From NCBI GenBank assembly GCA_022385755.1, contig MU278355.1, positions 748,974 through 812,973 on the forward strand: a DNA stretch of 64,000 bases. Direction: 5' to 3'. The stretch is from Trametopsis cervina. Lineage: Eukaryota; Basidiomycota; Agaricomycetes; Polyporales; Irpicaceae. Below are positions 22,299-34,860 of the stretch, one piece after another; positions within the stretch are counted from its first letter, which is position 1; every line of letters begins with the position of its first letter. The position numbers and the translations under genes were made by a program. The notes below the pieces were generated by a model that did not search any database, was not told the DNA's origin, and was given only the letters and a program-made list of their open reading frames with translations.

Positions 22299-24490
22299 TC
22301 ACCCAGTCAACGGACCCTGCTGCCCATCTTCATCCTTAGTCCGACCAAAGCAGGGCAGCCACTCGTCCAGAGCCATCTCAAACAGTCCTAGCCCGGAATA
22401 GAACGGCTCTTCTGCCACAGGACTGTAAAACCCGACCGTCTTGAAGTCCGTATGGTTCGAGTCGGGAGTGAGCAACACACGCAGGTCTGATACGTGGACC
22501 ATGTTCGCGTGCGTCATCCCGAAGAATGCTGGAAATGCGGGAGCCTGGTTGCATCTGTTGAACATGTCCTTTTAAGAATATATATTTTGACAGGTATAGC
22601 GAGACATACCCGGGAACTGCAGTAGAGGGGGTCCGACCTGGCGCGTTGTCCTCGATAGACGCTAGGCCCATCGTCCTCCAAGGATCAACTGGTCAAAAGG
22701 ACAGTTAGTTTCATAATACAATGGCGGTTTGCAACAAAGGGTACGCACATTCGCCATTCGTGAAGAAGACGTTACTGGGTGTCATGTTCCACCCACCGTA
22801 CTTATTCACGTTTTCCACCCTGGGCGCGGCCGGTAGGCCGTGCGGAAACGTCGCGTTGCATTCCTGCTGGAACAGCTCAAGAGAACGGAACGACGTTTCG
22901 ATTGAGAGTGGGTTGTTTGCATCACCGCGCTGGTAAAAGCCTGTAAGGTTACATCAGTCACTGATCAGTTGAAGATTGAGGTGATGCTCACCGTACTCGG
23001 AGCAGTATTGCCACATCCATGACATGTCTGTCACGGGGTCGTCCGGCGACCCTGGTATCGAATCATAATCAATTTGAACCAGACCAGTCAGAAATGCGTC
23101 AAACGCGGTTTCTACCCCATGTGCGGCCGCCAACCCATACTCGGTAGGCATGACTGTAAAGTTCTGTGTTTCTAGTATATTGCAGAAGGGCAGTAAGGAG
23201 GCATCAAAGCCGTAGTACTACCCAGCAATATTATCAGAGACATGCAAGCGTAGATAACCTGGGGACCGACCTGGTAGAAGTTCAACGGATCCATGAGTAT
23301 CTCTGCCGCAGCGACATTGCTTGTCGCAGCAGCTTTTGACTCGGAGACACTGGCGTTCAGGTTGGGCCCGCTCGCTCGAGCCTCCAGTAGCCGCTGCTTC
23401 ATTGTTGTTCGTGCTGTTACGTCTTCACCACTCAAGGTATCATCGACGTATTTTGTTACTGCGACCCAATCCGCCGAACAGTTCCGCGTCAGACTGCGCT
23501 CAGCCGCCTTGTAATAGGCCGCCATATCCACTTGGGCATGAACAGGGGCCGAGGACGCCCAGACGGCATAGATCGTGGATGGATTCCGCTGGCGTATCAG
23601 CGCCCCTCGAATCCCGGGATAGGATCCACCGATCCAGATCCAGGGTGTGGTGGAAGGATGCAAAGACATGTTGTGAAGACTGGAGTTCTCGGGGATCGGT
23701 TTCGCGAGCTGGGATGCAATATGGGGCGTTAATTTCAGTGAATTAGCGAAGACCACGACATCCTCTAGAGCTTGCTCGGTATTCAAGAATTTCCATTGGT
23801 CGGCTGTGGTGTTTTCCTGCGCAGGGGAAATAACGTCACAACAGAAACTGCGTCGGTATCACTGTTTGGGAAGAGGGCAACACATAGGGCACTAACGTTT
23901 ACAGGAAAGGGGAGCGAATCACCGTAGAAACGATGCTCCCATAGAAGAGCCAGGCCGTGAAATCGTTTTGCAAGCCTCATGGTGGCGGACAGGCCATGAT
24001 ACTCCTGTGAAAAACATTTCTCAACAACACTGCCAAAGTGGGTCTATTCACGTACCTGAAGATAATATGGTAGGAGGGGCTCGGCGTTCTGCTCGCCAGA
24101 ATCGAACACTAACACCAGTAAGCTGTCGGCAACCGCCTGACTAGATGAAGCGAAGTTGATTGGTACGTACGGAAGACGGGCCCGCCAGGTTCGTAGTAAG
24201 TTGCATTGATCCAGTAGCGGTTTTTGAAAGTCCCGCTTGTATTTCCAAAATGGTCTATGGGCATCTTAGCATCCGAATGTGTGACCACAAGTCAGCAAAG
24301 CATTATCTATGACTCCTGTATGAAACTGACGTACATCGAAGAATTGCGGGTCATTCGGAAGTGTACCGGGATCCTCAGTGAGAACGGGCGGAAGCAGTCC
24401 AGCACGAGGCCCAAGACGTTGCATTGCAAAGGCAAAAAACGGCTGCCCGATTATTGGTAGCAGCAACCATAGCCAGGAGGTGGACAGCAT
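22299..24490 (-). CDS. Secreted serine peptidase of family S28 (prolyl carboxypeptidase-like)
   Basis: Extracellular serine peptidase of the Pro-Xaa carboxypeptidase/dipeptidyl-peptidase II family, likely used to scavenge proline-containing peptides. The ATG at 24488-24490 starts a clear signal peptide (MLSTSWLWLLLPIIGQPFFA). Seen in order: HFGN-type region after the first introns, RYWINATYY, EHRFYGDSLPFPV, LEDVVVFANSL, the nucleophile motif WIWIGGSYPGIRGALIR, AVWASSAPVHAQVDM, N-glycosylation sequons, then VDPWRTMGLASIED near the C-terminus, the region of the catalytic Asp. It ends SGLGLFEMALDEWLPCFGR plus a short hydrophilic tail (stop at 22299). About eight short introns are needed. The catalytic His was not pinned down. 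Confidence 0.87.
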
Positions 24491-26041
24491 GGTTGAGGGA
24501 TGTTGAGGCGACCAGCTGGATCAACACCACCGTACATGAGATATAAATGTAAGACAACGCCGATAAGACGATAAGCTCACATGGGCTACGGTGGCTCATA
24601 TGACAGCAAGAGAAGCCTGAGCGGCGGGACGAGGGCTGCCGTTGGGACGAGCACAACCGCACAATCTGTGGTCAACGTGAATGCACGCACATGTGAACGA
24701 CACATGTTCAAGAAGACACAAAAGCGTTGATATGTGTGAGACACTATGGCCTACTGTAGCGGCCCAAAATGATCAACTAACTTTCTGCCAAATTGAAACA
24801 ACTATATTTTGCTGACCTCTTATTCCGTTTGCGTTACAGGTCTCGGCAGGAAAGCACTCGCACTGTTTGAGCTCAGGTGGCCCCGGATACACAATACGCC
24901 TAGGCCTGAAGAGCCGAAAGGTGACCTGCTATACTACGAATGAAGAGCTGCATTTCATTTGGGATATCCTCGTGGCTGAGGGGAAGTGATTGGAGGTCGA
25001 CGTCAACCGAACCGACGTCGCACTTGAATTTAGAAGGCGCCCAAATGCATTGTGCAGGCGATTGGAACGCTCGTTATAACCTTGAACTCTTCAAAAAAGT
25101 ACACCGCATATCTCTGCATCCTCACAAATTTCATAGTCACGTAACGCAGTTTTGAAAGTCAGCGTCATCTCGCTAAGATCATTATGTTCAAGACAGTGGT
25201 CCGGGTGTGTCTCATGTGTGTCCAGTTGGGTGGCGACCAAGCATAGCTCCTACCTCAGTAACACAAGTATGTGAGAAGTGGAGAGATGGGCGATATACCA
25301 CCCCGAGTTGCAGCAACACAAGGAGGGCGGACTGCATGACTCTGTGATAATGGGCGTTTTCTGTGCTTGAGATTGGTATGTCAAATATCCACAGATGTCG
25401 GTCACGAATACTGACTATTCATGTTGCTTGTAGCTTAATAAATCTGCCTATGATTGTAGTGAAACGTCTAGGGAGTCGTGCCGCACCGCTGTACGCCTAC
25501 ATTACTTCAGAAAACAGTAACTCGGCCGTTTGACTGCGAACTCAGGACTGAGGAGCACTGGTCGTGTGCGTGGAATCATGGACGACATTCGCAAGCAGTT
25601 CTACAGCAGCACAGTTTTATTCACCGCACATGCGAGTCAATGGCAAGTGATAAACACCGCTGGTCCTGTAATCTGCTTATTGCTTTCCCAGCCTTTGAGA
25701 CAGGCATACCACTTACCGGACTCTGCCCGCACGGGGCTTTTATAGGCTTTCCTGGGGTATTGGTATGTTCGTATACAGCAGGTCCCGACTTGGTCTTCGT
25801 CTTCAGGTATGAGTAGCCTTTTGATGCCGACAGACTGGTGCGGATTTGTGATAACCGCCGCACGCTGTGTAACATGTAGCACCGTGAGTGTAACCTTAAG
25901 TTGAACTGTAGGAAACGCCATCGATAACAAGAACCTGCAGCTCAACTTCCAACAAGTACCTGAGCATGCTTTTGCCAGCTACAAACGACACGGTAGGCGT
26001 CAGCGAATAGCTTAGACAGCGTGCTAATAGGCAGCGAACAG
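24491..26041. other. Intergenic region between divergent genes
   Basis: 1.55 kb between the S28 peptidase start (-) and the DUF6699-like gene (+). Open frames are short, and none shows signal peptide, domain motif or joinable exons. It could contain 5' untranslated exons of the DUF6699-like gene. Confidence 0.35.
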
Positions 26042-26657
26042 ATGTTTCATTCCTTGAATGATTACGACAACTATGCCCAGTTTCCCGGTATTATCGTACC
26101 CCAGCCTATCTTTACACCGCCGGCCGGTTTCACTCCAGGCCCATCCATCCCATTCTCTGTTCAAGGGATACCTGGCATTCGATTAGAGGATGCGATAAGC
26201 GGACAGTTGTCTAACCTCGACAATCGCCTTGCCAGGCCAGTACTACGTCCTGTGCCTCGCATAACTCTGAGAATCATGGTGAGTGTGTGCACTTCCCAAC
26301 CGTCCAACCCATGTTGCTAACTGCATTCTCAAACAAGTGGCCCGGTTACTCCAGTTGGACTCACGAGAGTATTACAGTTCGCCATCATGGCCCAAGCTCA
26401 ACCGCATTCAGCATGGAAGAACTCGCCAGAGTGATGAGCACACGCATTCAAGGATTCTATACTGTGCGTATATACTTCTAAACCACCTTATTCAGAGCTC
26501 TTGTCTGAGGCGTGGCCAGGAAATGGCGAACACTAATAACACTGAACCTCAATGGAACTTGCGCCTTCTGCCGTTCAACCGTCTATACCTTATAGAATTG
26601 CGCCACATTTCTCCAGGAAGTTGGCAACCGGTAATTTGCGTCAATTTGGGGTTGTAG
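26042..26657 (+). CDS. DUF6699-like basidiomycete protein
   Basis: Three exons (26042-26278, 26338-26463, 26496-26657) join to an intact 174-aa protein. The N-terminus is Pro-rich with aromatic residues (FPGIIVPQPIFTPPAGFTP). The second half carries the pattern I associate with DUF6699: RITLRIMWPGYSSW across the first splice junction, SITVRHH, SMEELARVMSTRIQGFY, and RLLPFNRLYLIELRHISPG followed by SWQPVI. Function of the family is unknown; it is abundant in Agaricomycetes. The GTG/ATG region at 26021-26044 allows a slightly longer N-terminus, and further 5' exons cannot be excluded. Confidence 0.65.
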
Positions 26658-27248
26658 CCCTCAACTCCCCCTAGAACGTTCACTGAATGAGTCTGGGACT
26701 AGCGGCTGAAGCCGCTGTGACAGTGTTACATATGATCGTGGAAGGCCAGCGGGAGTCATTGAAGGGAAATTTTCACGGTACTAGTGCATGTCTCGATGAG
26801 CAGTATGATTACTTGTACCTCTGGACGGATTTTATGGGCGTGTCAATGGCTACTCATGATCAATGTTATTGATGTTACTGTTTTATTTCCTATGAGAGCT
26901 GGAATGCACCGTGCGATGGGTCATCTAAACGATCGGCTGCGTGCCCTCGGCTGGTGCTTTGACAGCATCACGTATTATTTTTCGGGAACGTACAGTATTT
27001 GCGTCGTGTGGACAATATTTATGGTATCTGCTTGTTGGCATGAGCACAATATAACGGGAGAATTCTAATATCCTAGTGAGAGCATGCCGATAGTGTGAGG
27101 CATCTCATAAGTCCGAGCCCAGAAGGAAGCTGTTTGCCAGCAGCGGTGAACAAGATAAACATACTACCAAAGCAAGATAATGACGGGGTAGACGCATGAA
27201 TGTGAATGAGGGGTCCCAGCAACGAAACATCAACCGCGAAAGCGTGTG
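26658..27248. other. 3' intergenic region
   Basis: About 590 bp between convergent genes. A 61-codon and a 94-codon open frame on the plus strand lack motifs and are regarded as chance. Confidence 0.35.
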
Positions 27249-29734
27249 TTACCATTTGATCCACTCCCCGTACATGTTGGGCCGTTCACCACGGATGTAG
27301 GCCTCGAACGTCCGTTTAATGACTGTAGACCAGTCCAAGTCACGCTTGTCATCCTCTATGCGCTCCTCTTCCAAGGTGGGAAGTTTTGTCATAGTCTCTC
27401 CTGTCAGAGACTCTCGGGCTTTGCGTTCGCCTTGCGCAAACCGCGGTCCTAGGTCGGGGAAATTCCTCGCCGGATCAAAGGGCTTCCACCTAAGAAAAAT
27501 GAGACAAGACACGAAGGCTTTACAATCATAATACGAACCAGAAATTATGGAAGTGGTATGAATATGCACCCTTGAAGAAGCCATCGATACCGAGGGCTTG
27601 AGGAGCAGCGCCTGACTGTGAGGGAGTCTCGAAGAAGTTGGAAAACCTGTGAGAGATCTGTTAGAAAACAATGCCGAAAGATATGTAATGAAGTGGTGAC
27701 TGACTCAGTGAAGTATGGTTGAGGTGGTCTGTCTCTTTGGTACTGTTCTGTGTTCAGCCACGCAGAATCGAATAGCGCATCGGGAAGGCGGAGCAGAAGA
27801 CCCTCCAGATATGCATCCTTCGTGTACTGAGATACACTCATGGGATGGAAGTCAAGACCGTTCTTCAGTGCCGTGCGGAAGAGGAATGTACCCAATGCAG
27901 AGTTGCGGTTCATGCGGAGGACGGCAGTGTTATACTTCTCCAGCCGAGACCATCGGTACGCGAAAGCTCCCCTCCAGCCCCACAGTTCTTCCCAATCACG
28001 CAGCAATATTGTGTCCGCATCGAGATAGATGCCGCCGAAGCGGTGGCAGAGGACGAAACGCGCCATATCCGAGAGAATGACGGACAACCGGTCGTATGAC
28101 GAAGCTGACGTGGAACCAACCCTGTTGACCTTGTCGTCGGTATCCTTACCCTTCGTGGGAGACGGTACTGGGGCTGCAACGGCACCATCGTCGCCCTCAT
28201 CGTCGTCTGCAGACTCCGTTTTCGCTTCGTCCTTGACCTCTTCCTTCTGTTGTGGAACCTTCTCGACATATCCGCCGGAGTTGAACAAGCTGTCACGTAG
28301 AGCTCGCCATTCATCCTTTAGCTCAGGGATACCGTCCAATTGCTCAGTGGTGTTCCAGAGTTTGAATTGAATGACGTCCTTGAATCGTGGGTGAAGGAAA
28401 GGTGATGCCCAGGGGCTGGACTTCAACTGCTCGTACATGTCTCGCACGGCAGATGGGTTTGGTATAGAAGCAGCAGGTCCAGGATTGATCCAAAGCCAGA
28501 ATTTGGGTCGGCAGACTTTGGGATCGGGATGCTCGTCATCATGATGCAGACCAAGGTTTTGCGTGTACAAGAAGGACATCAGCGCGAGATAGGGCTTGTC
28601 TGTGAATGGTCCAGTCCAGAACATGTGATATATCCGTGGGTTATCCTCTGAACAAACGTTAGACTGGTCCTTGTAGGGCACGTATTGAATCGGCGGAGAC
28701 AAATCAAGATGGGGTTCCCATTCCACACCGCGCTTCTTAGGCAGGTCGCGAGCGGGATCGATTTCTCCAGCAGCCTTCAGGAGGAATGGCTTGACAGAGG
28801 CTGGTGAGTCCGTTACGTTCGGAGCACTGTCCTCGAGATAGATGTATTTCCACTTGTCCATATTCCCCCTCCTGACACGCGCTCCCAAGTCCAAACCACC
28901 GCCATGTCTAAGGACCTCCAGACAATCACGAACATACTAGAACAAATTTAGTATCAGCGACAAAAGACCAGTGCGCCACCTCAAGCGCACCTTGTTCTCC
29001 GAAAAATCACAGTGCTCCATAATAATATCTAAGTCCGCAACGCTGCCAGGTACCGGCCGAGGAGGGTATGCAACATTAGGCGGACGGTTTGTGAGGTCTA
29101 AGTATACACGTTTGGGGCCAATACCATCCGTGTCCGTCGCAATGGGCCCTCGGAATCGCGAAGGAACGGAGGCCGACCTGTTTGCAGGTAGTGCGGGATT
29201 TTGCAACGACTGACGAAGACCAATGGGTGTAGGTACTAAGATATAAAGTTAAGACTGCTCCCGAAAACTGTAACAGTAGCACGACGTACTTCGACGGCTG
29301 CTTGGATAGTGTCCTGCCGAAACCTCCCACTCCCAAATCTTCTGCAAGTCCTCGCGCCGGTAAACCAACGTTGACGGGTCAGGAAACGGCGTGGGCCAAG
29401 ATTGGTCGTCCGTGCCGAATCGTCTGTGCAAAGCAAAGACAATGTAGAAGAGCAAGACGAATCCAATTGTCAGGATAGCCGGCCCTCGCCGCCTCCCAAA
29501 TCTATGCACACTACTCTGGTGCAGTCTCGGAAGATTGGGGAGCATGAATCTCAATCTCCGGGTACGAACTCCAGGTATTGGGACGGATACCGGTGTAAGC
29601 CATCCTCCTGCCTGCGAGTGTGAATGCCGGTGTCGTTTCTCCATGACGGCTGAGTTATATGTGGGCAGCGCATTGCCATTGTGTGACTTCTCCACGAGGC
29701 CGTTCGTACGACCAAGGTAGATCGACGACGCCAT
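27249..29734 (-). CDS. Glycosyltransferase family 32-like type II membrane protein
   Basis: Likely Golgi glycosyltransferase with a DXD sugar-nucleotide site. The start at 29734 gives a basic cytosolic tail, then one membrane anchor (ILTIGFVLLFYIVFALHRRF). The lumenal part contains PPRPVPGSVADLDIIMEHCD, YIYLEDSAPNVTDSP, RIYHMFWTGPFTDKPY, FWLWINPGPAAS, and the catalytic core SDMARFVLCHRFGGIYLDAD followed by TILLRDWEELWGW, where D-A-D is the metal-binding DXD. Later segments include TAVLRMNRNSALGTFLF and HFHNFWWKPFDPARNFPDLG. An acidic, Ser-rich insertion (about 28100-28250, EGDDG) interrupts the core. About five introns. Related to OCH1/alpha-1,4-glycosyltransferase folds; donor and acceptor are unknown. 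Confidence 0.83.
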
Positions 29735-30105
29735 GTATTAGCTGCCAGACAGCGTATCCAGGATTGTAGACGTGGTCGACGACGTGAAGGTAGAGACAAA
29801 ATCCGTGTCAGGCGCTTGTTTTACTCTGCACGCGACAGAACAGAGCTTCCGCTAAGCGGGCACGCGAATTGTAGGCGGTCGAGAATACGAGGACGTGGAG
29901 AGGTAGTTTGTTGGATAGCCGAAAGATTCTATGCGGTCAAGAAGAAAGGAAGGCTGTGAGATGGGAGACGAGCAACTGCTGGCAGCTTGAACCGGAGAGA
30001 TTGACGCCAAATATCAATGCAGAGGCGTACAGCGTCTCGCTCTCACTCACACGCAACGACTGTCCCGCCGTTTGGCATTGCAGCGCTACGAGCTAGTCTA
30101 TCGAG
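29735..30105. other. Divergent promoter region
   Basis: About 370 bp between the GT32-like gene (-) and the steroid-reductase-like gene (+), expected to hold both promoters. No coding potential. Confidence 0.4.
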
Positions 30106-31150
30106 ATGGTGCTAAAAGCAGAGATAGTACAGGTTACAAATCTGTACAATGGTAGGTCCTTTTACACCGAGAGGCCATCGTCATACGATTCTACTCACCG
30201 TTTGTTTCCCGCAGTGGTGAAGAACTGGTTTGCAATCGCATGCTGCGTCGTAGGCCCCGTCACCTTCTTCATCGACGCGCCATTCGGTCGTTTCACGCCG
30301 AAGGACCAGAACAGTTTACTGTATGTAGACGGTGAGTAGCGAAAATTGCGCGAACGTGTGCCGTGTTGACACGGGCAGCTGCTGTATGCTAGCTCGCAAG
30401 GCGTGGATGGTCATGGAAAGTGCTTCACTCATCACTATCGCATTCACGTACCTCACATCCCCGCTGTCCTTCGCAAACTATGGGCACCCTCCAGAACTTT
30501 CACTGTCCAATCCTTCCACTATCCTGGCCGGTCTGTTCACCATTCATTACATTAACCGTGCGCTCATCTCCCCGGTACGGACACCCTCACGAAACAAGTT
30601 CAACATCTGCATTCCATTACTCGCGCTTTCATTCACTATGACCAATGGAACCCTTATGGGCTCCTACCTTTCCTCACCGGACGCACAAAGATTCCTATCA
30701 GGAGCGCTCTCGAGACCGCTCTTCTGGTTCGGTGTAGGACTCTGGGCATTTGGATTCGCAGGCAACATTTTGCATGACGAAGTCCTGTTCAATATCCGAA
30801 GAAATGCGAAGGCCAAAGGGAAGGCAAAGGCAGAAGATGAAGATGAAGATGAGGACGACAACAACGGGAAAAACAAGCAGCAACATTATGCCATACCTTA
30901 CGGATATCTTTACTCGGTCATATCATACCCCAATTACTTCTGCGAGTGGCTCGAGTGGCTGGGCTTTGCGCTAGCAGCCGCCCCGTTACCCTCGTTGACA
31001 TCTATTGCCTCATTCCAGCCTCCCTGGATTTTTCTGCTCTCCGAGGTTGCCGTGATGTTGCCCAGAGCATACAGGGGACACAAATGGTATCATGACCGTT
31101 TCCCAGATTATCCCAAAGAACGCAAAGCCATCATTCCCTTTGTCATCTAG
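30106..31150 (+). CDS. Steroid 5-alpha-reductase-like membrane oxidoreductase
   Basis: NADPH-dependent 3-oxo-5-alpha-steroid 4-dehydrogenase family (SRD5A1/DET2-like), an ER multi-pass membrane enzyme. A short first exon (MVLKAEIVQVTNLYN) splices at a gtaggt donor into VVKNWFAIACCVVGPVTFFI, DAPFGRFTP, then KAWMVMESASLITIAF, AGLFTIHYINRALISPVR, NGTLMGSYLSS and FGFAGNILHDEVLFNIRR. The conserved C-terminal NADPH region reads YSVISYPNYFCEWLEWLGFA and ends with GHKWYHDRFPDYPKERKAI. An acidic/basic low-complexity insert of about 30 residues (KAKAEDEDEDEDDNNGKNK) lies in the loop before the C-terminal helices. In fungi such enzymes may act on sterol or lipid enones; the substrate is unknown. Confidence 0.87.
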
Positions 31151-31227
31151 ACTCCTATAATTATATAACCAATGGACATTGGTGCGTAGTGTAGCAGAAA
31201 TATATCTAGTGCCGTCCATGATCTGGC

Positions 31228-32102
31228 TCAAGGTTTTGCGCCGTAGCGGGCCTTACGACCAATGTCGAAAGGAACGTACTTGTATTTGATCATATGCCTG
31301 AGAGAGACTATTAGTGCTGCAAGTAATAAAAAAAACATCCGTGCACGTACTGAATCTGTCTCCGCATTGTCAGAGCGAAGAGTACGAAGAAGTAAACGAC
31401 CAAGATTGGCCAGTAAACCGGGACATCAAACGCCTGGGACAGAGTGCAGAAGAGTGCAATCAGGGTCGCACGAGTAGAGGATAGCCTGCAATGGAGGACA
31501 TATTTCAATAAAAACGACCAGGAATATGGGACAAGCCGTACCAGAACTGCCACTCAGGCAACCGACGGACGAACGGCCTGAATTCGTCATCTCGTTGAGA
31601 TGGAAGCGGGCTCATTTCTTCGCCACCCTCCTCAATTTCATCAGCCATCAAGTCCTCCTGGAGTGACGGGTCGAACTTCGGTTGCAGAAAAGCAAGGAGC
31701 AGGTTCAGAAGGTATATAGCATGTGCATCTAGAAGAACAGTCAAAAGTGATCGCGCCAATGGAACAGGCGCAACATACAGCATACTAAGTTGGAGAACAT
31801 CACCCTCAGTTTATATACTATGCTCATAGGTATATTGAAACTCACCAATGTACCACTACGAGGATGACCGACCGGTACGTCTATTAGTCGAGATACTTCC
31901 CCAATCTGCAGAGGAAACTCACCCCTTGTGATAATACAATTCGGAGCATAAACACAAATAGCACGCCGAGTGTGCCTAGCCAGCGGTATAAAACGAAAGG
32001 TGTGATCCTGTCCAATAAATGCTGGTATTGCCTTTGGAACTTCGTGTACTGGACAGAAATTGGCTGGAAAGGCGTATCGTTCGCTGGTTCCGAATTCATC
32101 AT
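31228..32102 (-). CDS. RER1: RER1, ER membrane-protein retrieval receptor
   Basis: Golgi four-helix membrane receptor that returns ER membrane proteins via COPI. The start is one of two adjacent ATGs (32102 or 32099): [20 protein letters not shown], then [16 protein letters not shown], the first membrane hairpin, [19 protein letters not shown] and the invariant [15 protein letters not shown]. The second hairpin follows ([31 protein letters not shown]). The last junction joins ATTCA to GCATATG to give [18 protein letters not shown], and the gene ends RKARYGAKP with stop at 31228-31230. Length (about 200 aa) and C-terminus match the family. It is 77 bp from, and convergent with, the steroid-reductase-like gene. 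Confidence 0.93.
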
Positions 32103-32458
32103 GTCGTAATGCCGAAAGAACCGAGATATAGTACCGGAGGACGACGGTGCACGCGCGATGCTGCAACGGTGGAGAAGGTGTTGACGACTCTGTGAGGCGC
32201 AGTCGACATTTGCCACATCTCCAGTACGTGTTCAGTCGCCGATCAAACAATTGTGACGGGGAAGGCCATATAATTAGGCGGAGAGTGAAAAACGTCAGGT
32301 GAGCGTTAGACGGCCCGCTATGGCAGTCACATTCATGTCCTTTGTTGCAGTGTCCGACGAAAAGCAACACAAATGTCTCAAGGATATCTACAATCACCTG
32401 TGCATGACTTCATCTGACTATTGCGACCATTTCTTGCGGAACTCCGTTCAGTTCCACC

Positions 32459-33497
32459 ATGGACAAGGTGACAGTGATGAGCTTACACGTCCTACAGCAA
32501 CTTGAGCGACACCGAAAGCATGGAGGAACGAATACACCCCTCTTCGTTGCTGTCCAAGGCCCACAAGGGAGCGGGAAGACCTTCCTCACCTCACGCCTGC
32601 GTGATGTTCTCTCTTCGCCCCCTCATTCCCTCTCGGTCACTGTTCTCTCCATAGACGATCTATACCTTCCCCATGCTGGACTTGTTGCCGTCGCGCAGGC
32701 TAATCCCCAAAACAGGTTGCTTCAAGGGCGCGGCCAGCCTGGGACTCATGATGTACCCCTTGGAACACACATTCTTGAGCATCTTAAGCATGTCAACACA
32801 CTCCAGCCTGATGACCCCAAAGCTGTAGTCTCAATTCCCAGTTTTGACAAGAGCTTGTTCAACGGGGAAGGGGATCGCATTGAGACTGGGCATATTGTAC
32901 GTCCACCTGTTGACGTTGTGGTCTTGGAGGGGTGGTGCGTTGGATTCTACCCGTCGACACCTGGAGAGATCACGCGAAGGTGGGAGCTGCCCGTGCCCGG
33001 GCTCGGAGAAGACTTCTTCGGTATGCGAGGGTTCAGGAAAGAAGATGTGCTGGAGGTGAACGAGAAATTAAAGGAGCTCTCGCAGTGGTGGTCTTTCTTC
33101 GGCACCTTCATTCAGGTTTGTACTACACGTGTGGCTTAGAAGATTGCTGCTCACATTGAACGATCAGATTAAGCCGGATGAGACACATCCCTACGAGTAT
33201 ATATACAAATGGCGACTGCAGCAGGAGCACAACATGAAAATGTTAAATGGAGGGCAGGGGATGACGGATACCCAGGTTGAGAAGTAAGAGAATTCGGCTA
33301 CCTCGCCTCCTAGAACGCCACTTATGTTGTGCAGATTTGTAGACCGGTACATTCCCGGCTATGTGTTTTTCGGCGATGGGATCCTAAGGGGCGTCGTTAC
33401 TGAAGACGGGCAACAGTTGCCCCCACCATGGCTGGGAAATGGATTGTGTGTTCAGATTGGAGAAGAAAGGGAAACCATCAGTGTCAGTAACTTTTGA
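32459..33497 (+). CDS. Tda10/glycerate-kinase-like P-loop ATPase
   Basis: Probable ATP-dependent small-molecule kinase of the fungal Tda10 (YGR205W)/plant D-glycerate 3-kinase group. The ATG at 32459 is followed by a Walker A motif FVAVQGPQGSGKTFLTSRL, then VLSIDDLYLPH, RGQPGTHDVPLG, IPSFDKSLFNGEGDR, VVVLEGWCVGFYP and WSFFGTFIQ. Two introns (donors after 33114 and 33285) join IKPDETHPYEYIYKWRLQQE and EKFVDRYIPGYVFFGDGIL, giving about 305 aa with TGA at 33495-33497. Its promoter is shared with RER1 (356-bp gap). Metabolic link to glyoxylate/glycerate is possible but not shown. Confidence 0.85.
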
Positions 33498-34083
33498 CTG
33501 CAGGAGGAGTTACCTCGCGTATGTATGGTCGATATTACCTGACATCTGATATTTTGTTCACTGACGTACCACCATGCTAGATCTGTACCAATCACAATGT
33601 GCAATGAAGGAGTTCCTATCTACCCCATGCCAGGACGGAAGTTCGTAATAATCGATACGTCATTCGCACTGAGATTAGAGGAGTGACCAGGTAGAGAATG
33701 CCCGAATCGTTATTAATCTCCAGGCACTGCAGCCCTGCATTCATTTGCATTTGCGGACCTGTACCGGTTGCCCGACAGCCTGTCAAGTTTAGAGATATGC
33801 CCTGTTGTCGGTGCGTACATCCTCGCCAACGGCACATAGCCTGCTGATCACAGTATGCCAATCTCAGCCGCAGTTTATCCACTAGTCCTGTCAACGCCCC
33901 TCAGCACTGCGCGCGTGAGCATCGTGCATGACTCGCCAACATCGTTGGCCGCTGTGCCGTGAGGTTCCTGTTGTCCTCCAGATATCGAGAAATAGCCAGC
34001 CAGCCGCTTATGAGTTGCGCGAAATCGACAACGGTGGTTTTGTGCCTGCCACACGCTGCGCCACCTACGCTGGGACAGACTAG
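33498..34083. other. Intergenic region
   Basis: Nearly 600 bp of 3' flank and upstream DNA before the small secreted-peptide gene; no supported gene. Confidence 0.35.
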
Positions 34084-34090
34084 TATATAA
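34084..34090 (+). promoter_or_regulatory. TATA box of the small secreted cysteine-rich gene
   Basis: TATATAA lies about 60 bp before a likely 5'-UTR intron (about 34152-34216, gtacgt...cttcag) and 145 bp before the chosen start codon. Confidence 0.4.
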
Positions 34091-34228
34091 GGTCTGTCTT
34101 TTTGATTGAATACAGAGCTCATCAGGCTTTCCCCCAACAATCCGAGGTCGCAGGTACGTCAGATTTCCTGTATTGTCACCATGTAGCGTCTCATCATTAA
34201 CATGTTCGCTTCAGTTCAACCGTTCGCC

Positions 34229-34478
34229 ATGCATATCCCCGCTTTTATAAGCCTATTCTTCATGGCTGCACTCGTGTCTGCCAGTCCCGCGCCTCTGGAG
34301 GAACTCTCTCGACGACAATGCTTGTCAGAAGGTACGCGCTGCTACGGCACCTTCCAAAGCTGCTGCGCAGGCCTGCGGTGCCAATATATTCCTGCCATTA
34401 ATACTGGGGTGAGTTATATCAGGACACTGTGCAATTGATTTGAACTCACCATACGTGCAGTACTGTACACCATCATAA
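34229..34478 (+). CDS. Small secreted cysteine-rich peptide with knottin-like spacing
   Basis: Two exons (34229-34408, 34461-34478) give 65 aa. The second ATG at 34229 was chosen because the earlier in-frame ATG at 34202 lies in a likely 5'-UTR intron. A signal peptide (MHIPAFISLFFMAALVSA) is followed by a short propeptide ending in Arg-Arg, a Kex2 site, and a predicted mature peptide of 36 residues starting Q-C. Its six cysteines follow C-x6-C-x6-CC-x4-C-x10-C, the order of inhibitor-cystine-knot peptides. The last Cys comes from the tiny second exon, so splicing is essential for the fold. Role unknown: it could be antimicrobial, an inhibitor or a signal; nothing in the sequence shows toxicity. 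Confidence 0.7.
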
Positions 34479-34860
34479 GCCTGCTTTGCGCAGGGCGGAT
34501 ATATATAGTGCGTTGGAAAGCAGAATTCATTCAATGTGGTCGTTGTACATGAGAAATCAGCACTTTCGATGTCGTGAGAAGCTAAGCCATGAAAGCAGTG
34601 GAACGTCCAAAAAGTGAACTGTCCTGAAGTAACAGGGAGGATTACAGCAAGGTAACAAGAAGATAAAAACACAATAAAAACGTCTTTCGCCCTTACTCTC
34701 GCAAGCCTACGAGAGTTGTTGCTCGTCGGAGCACGATCGCATAAATTTCGTGGCCAATCGGCCGTTCGTGAGAATAGCTGTAATGTAGGTGAATGAGAGG
34801 TATTGGTGCAAGCAGAATTAAGGACTCACTCGTGAACTGATCTTGGTATCCGCCATACCC
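34479..34860. other. 3' intergenic region
   Basis: 380 bp between convergent genes, without recognisable features. Confidence 0.35.
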
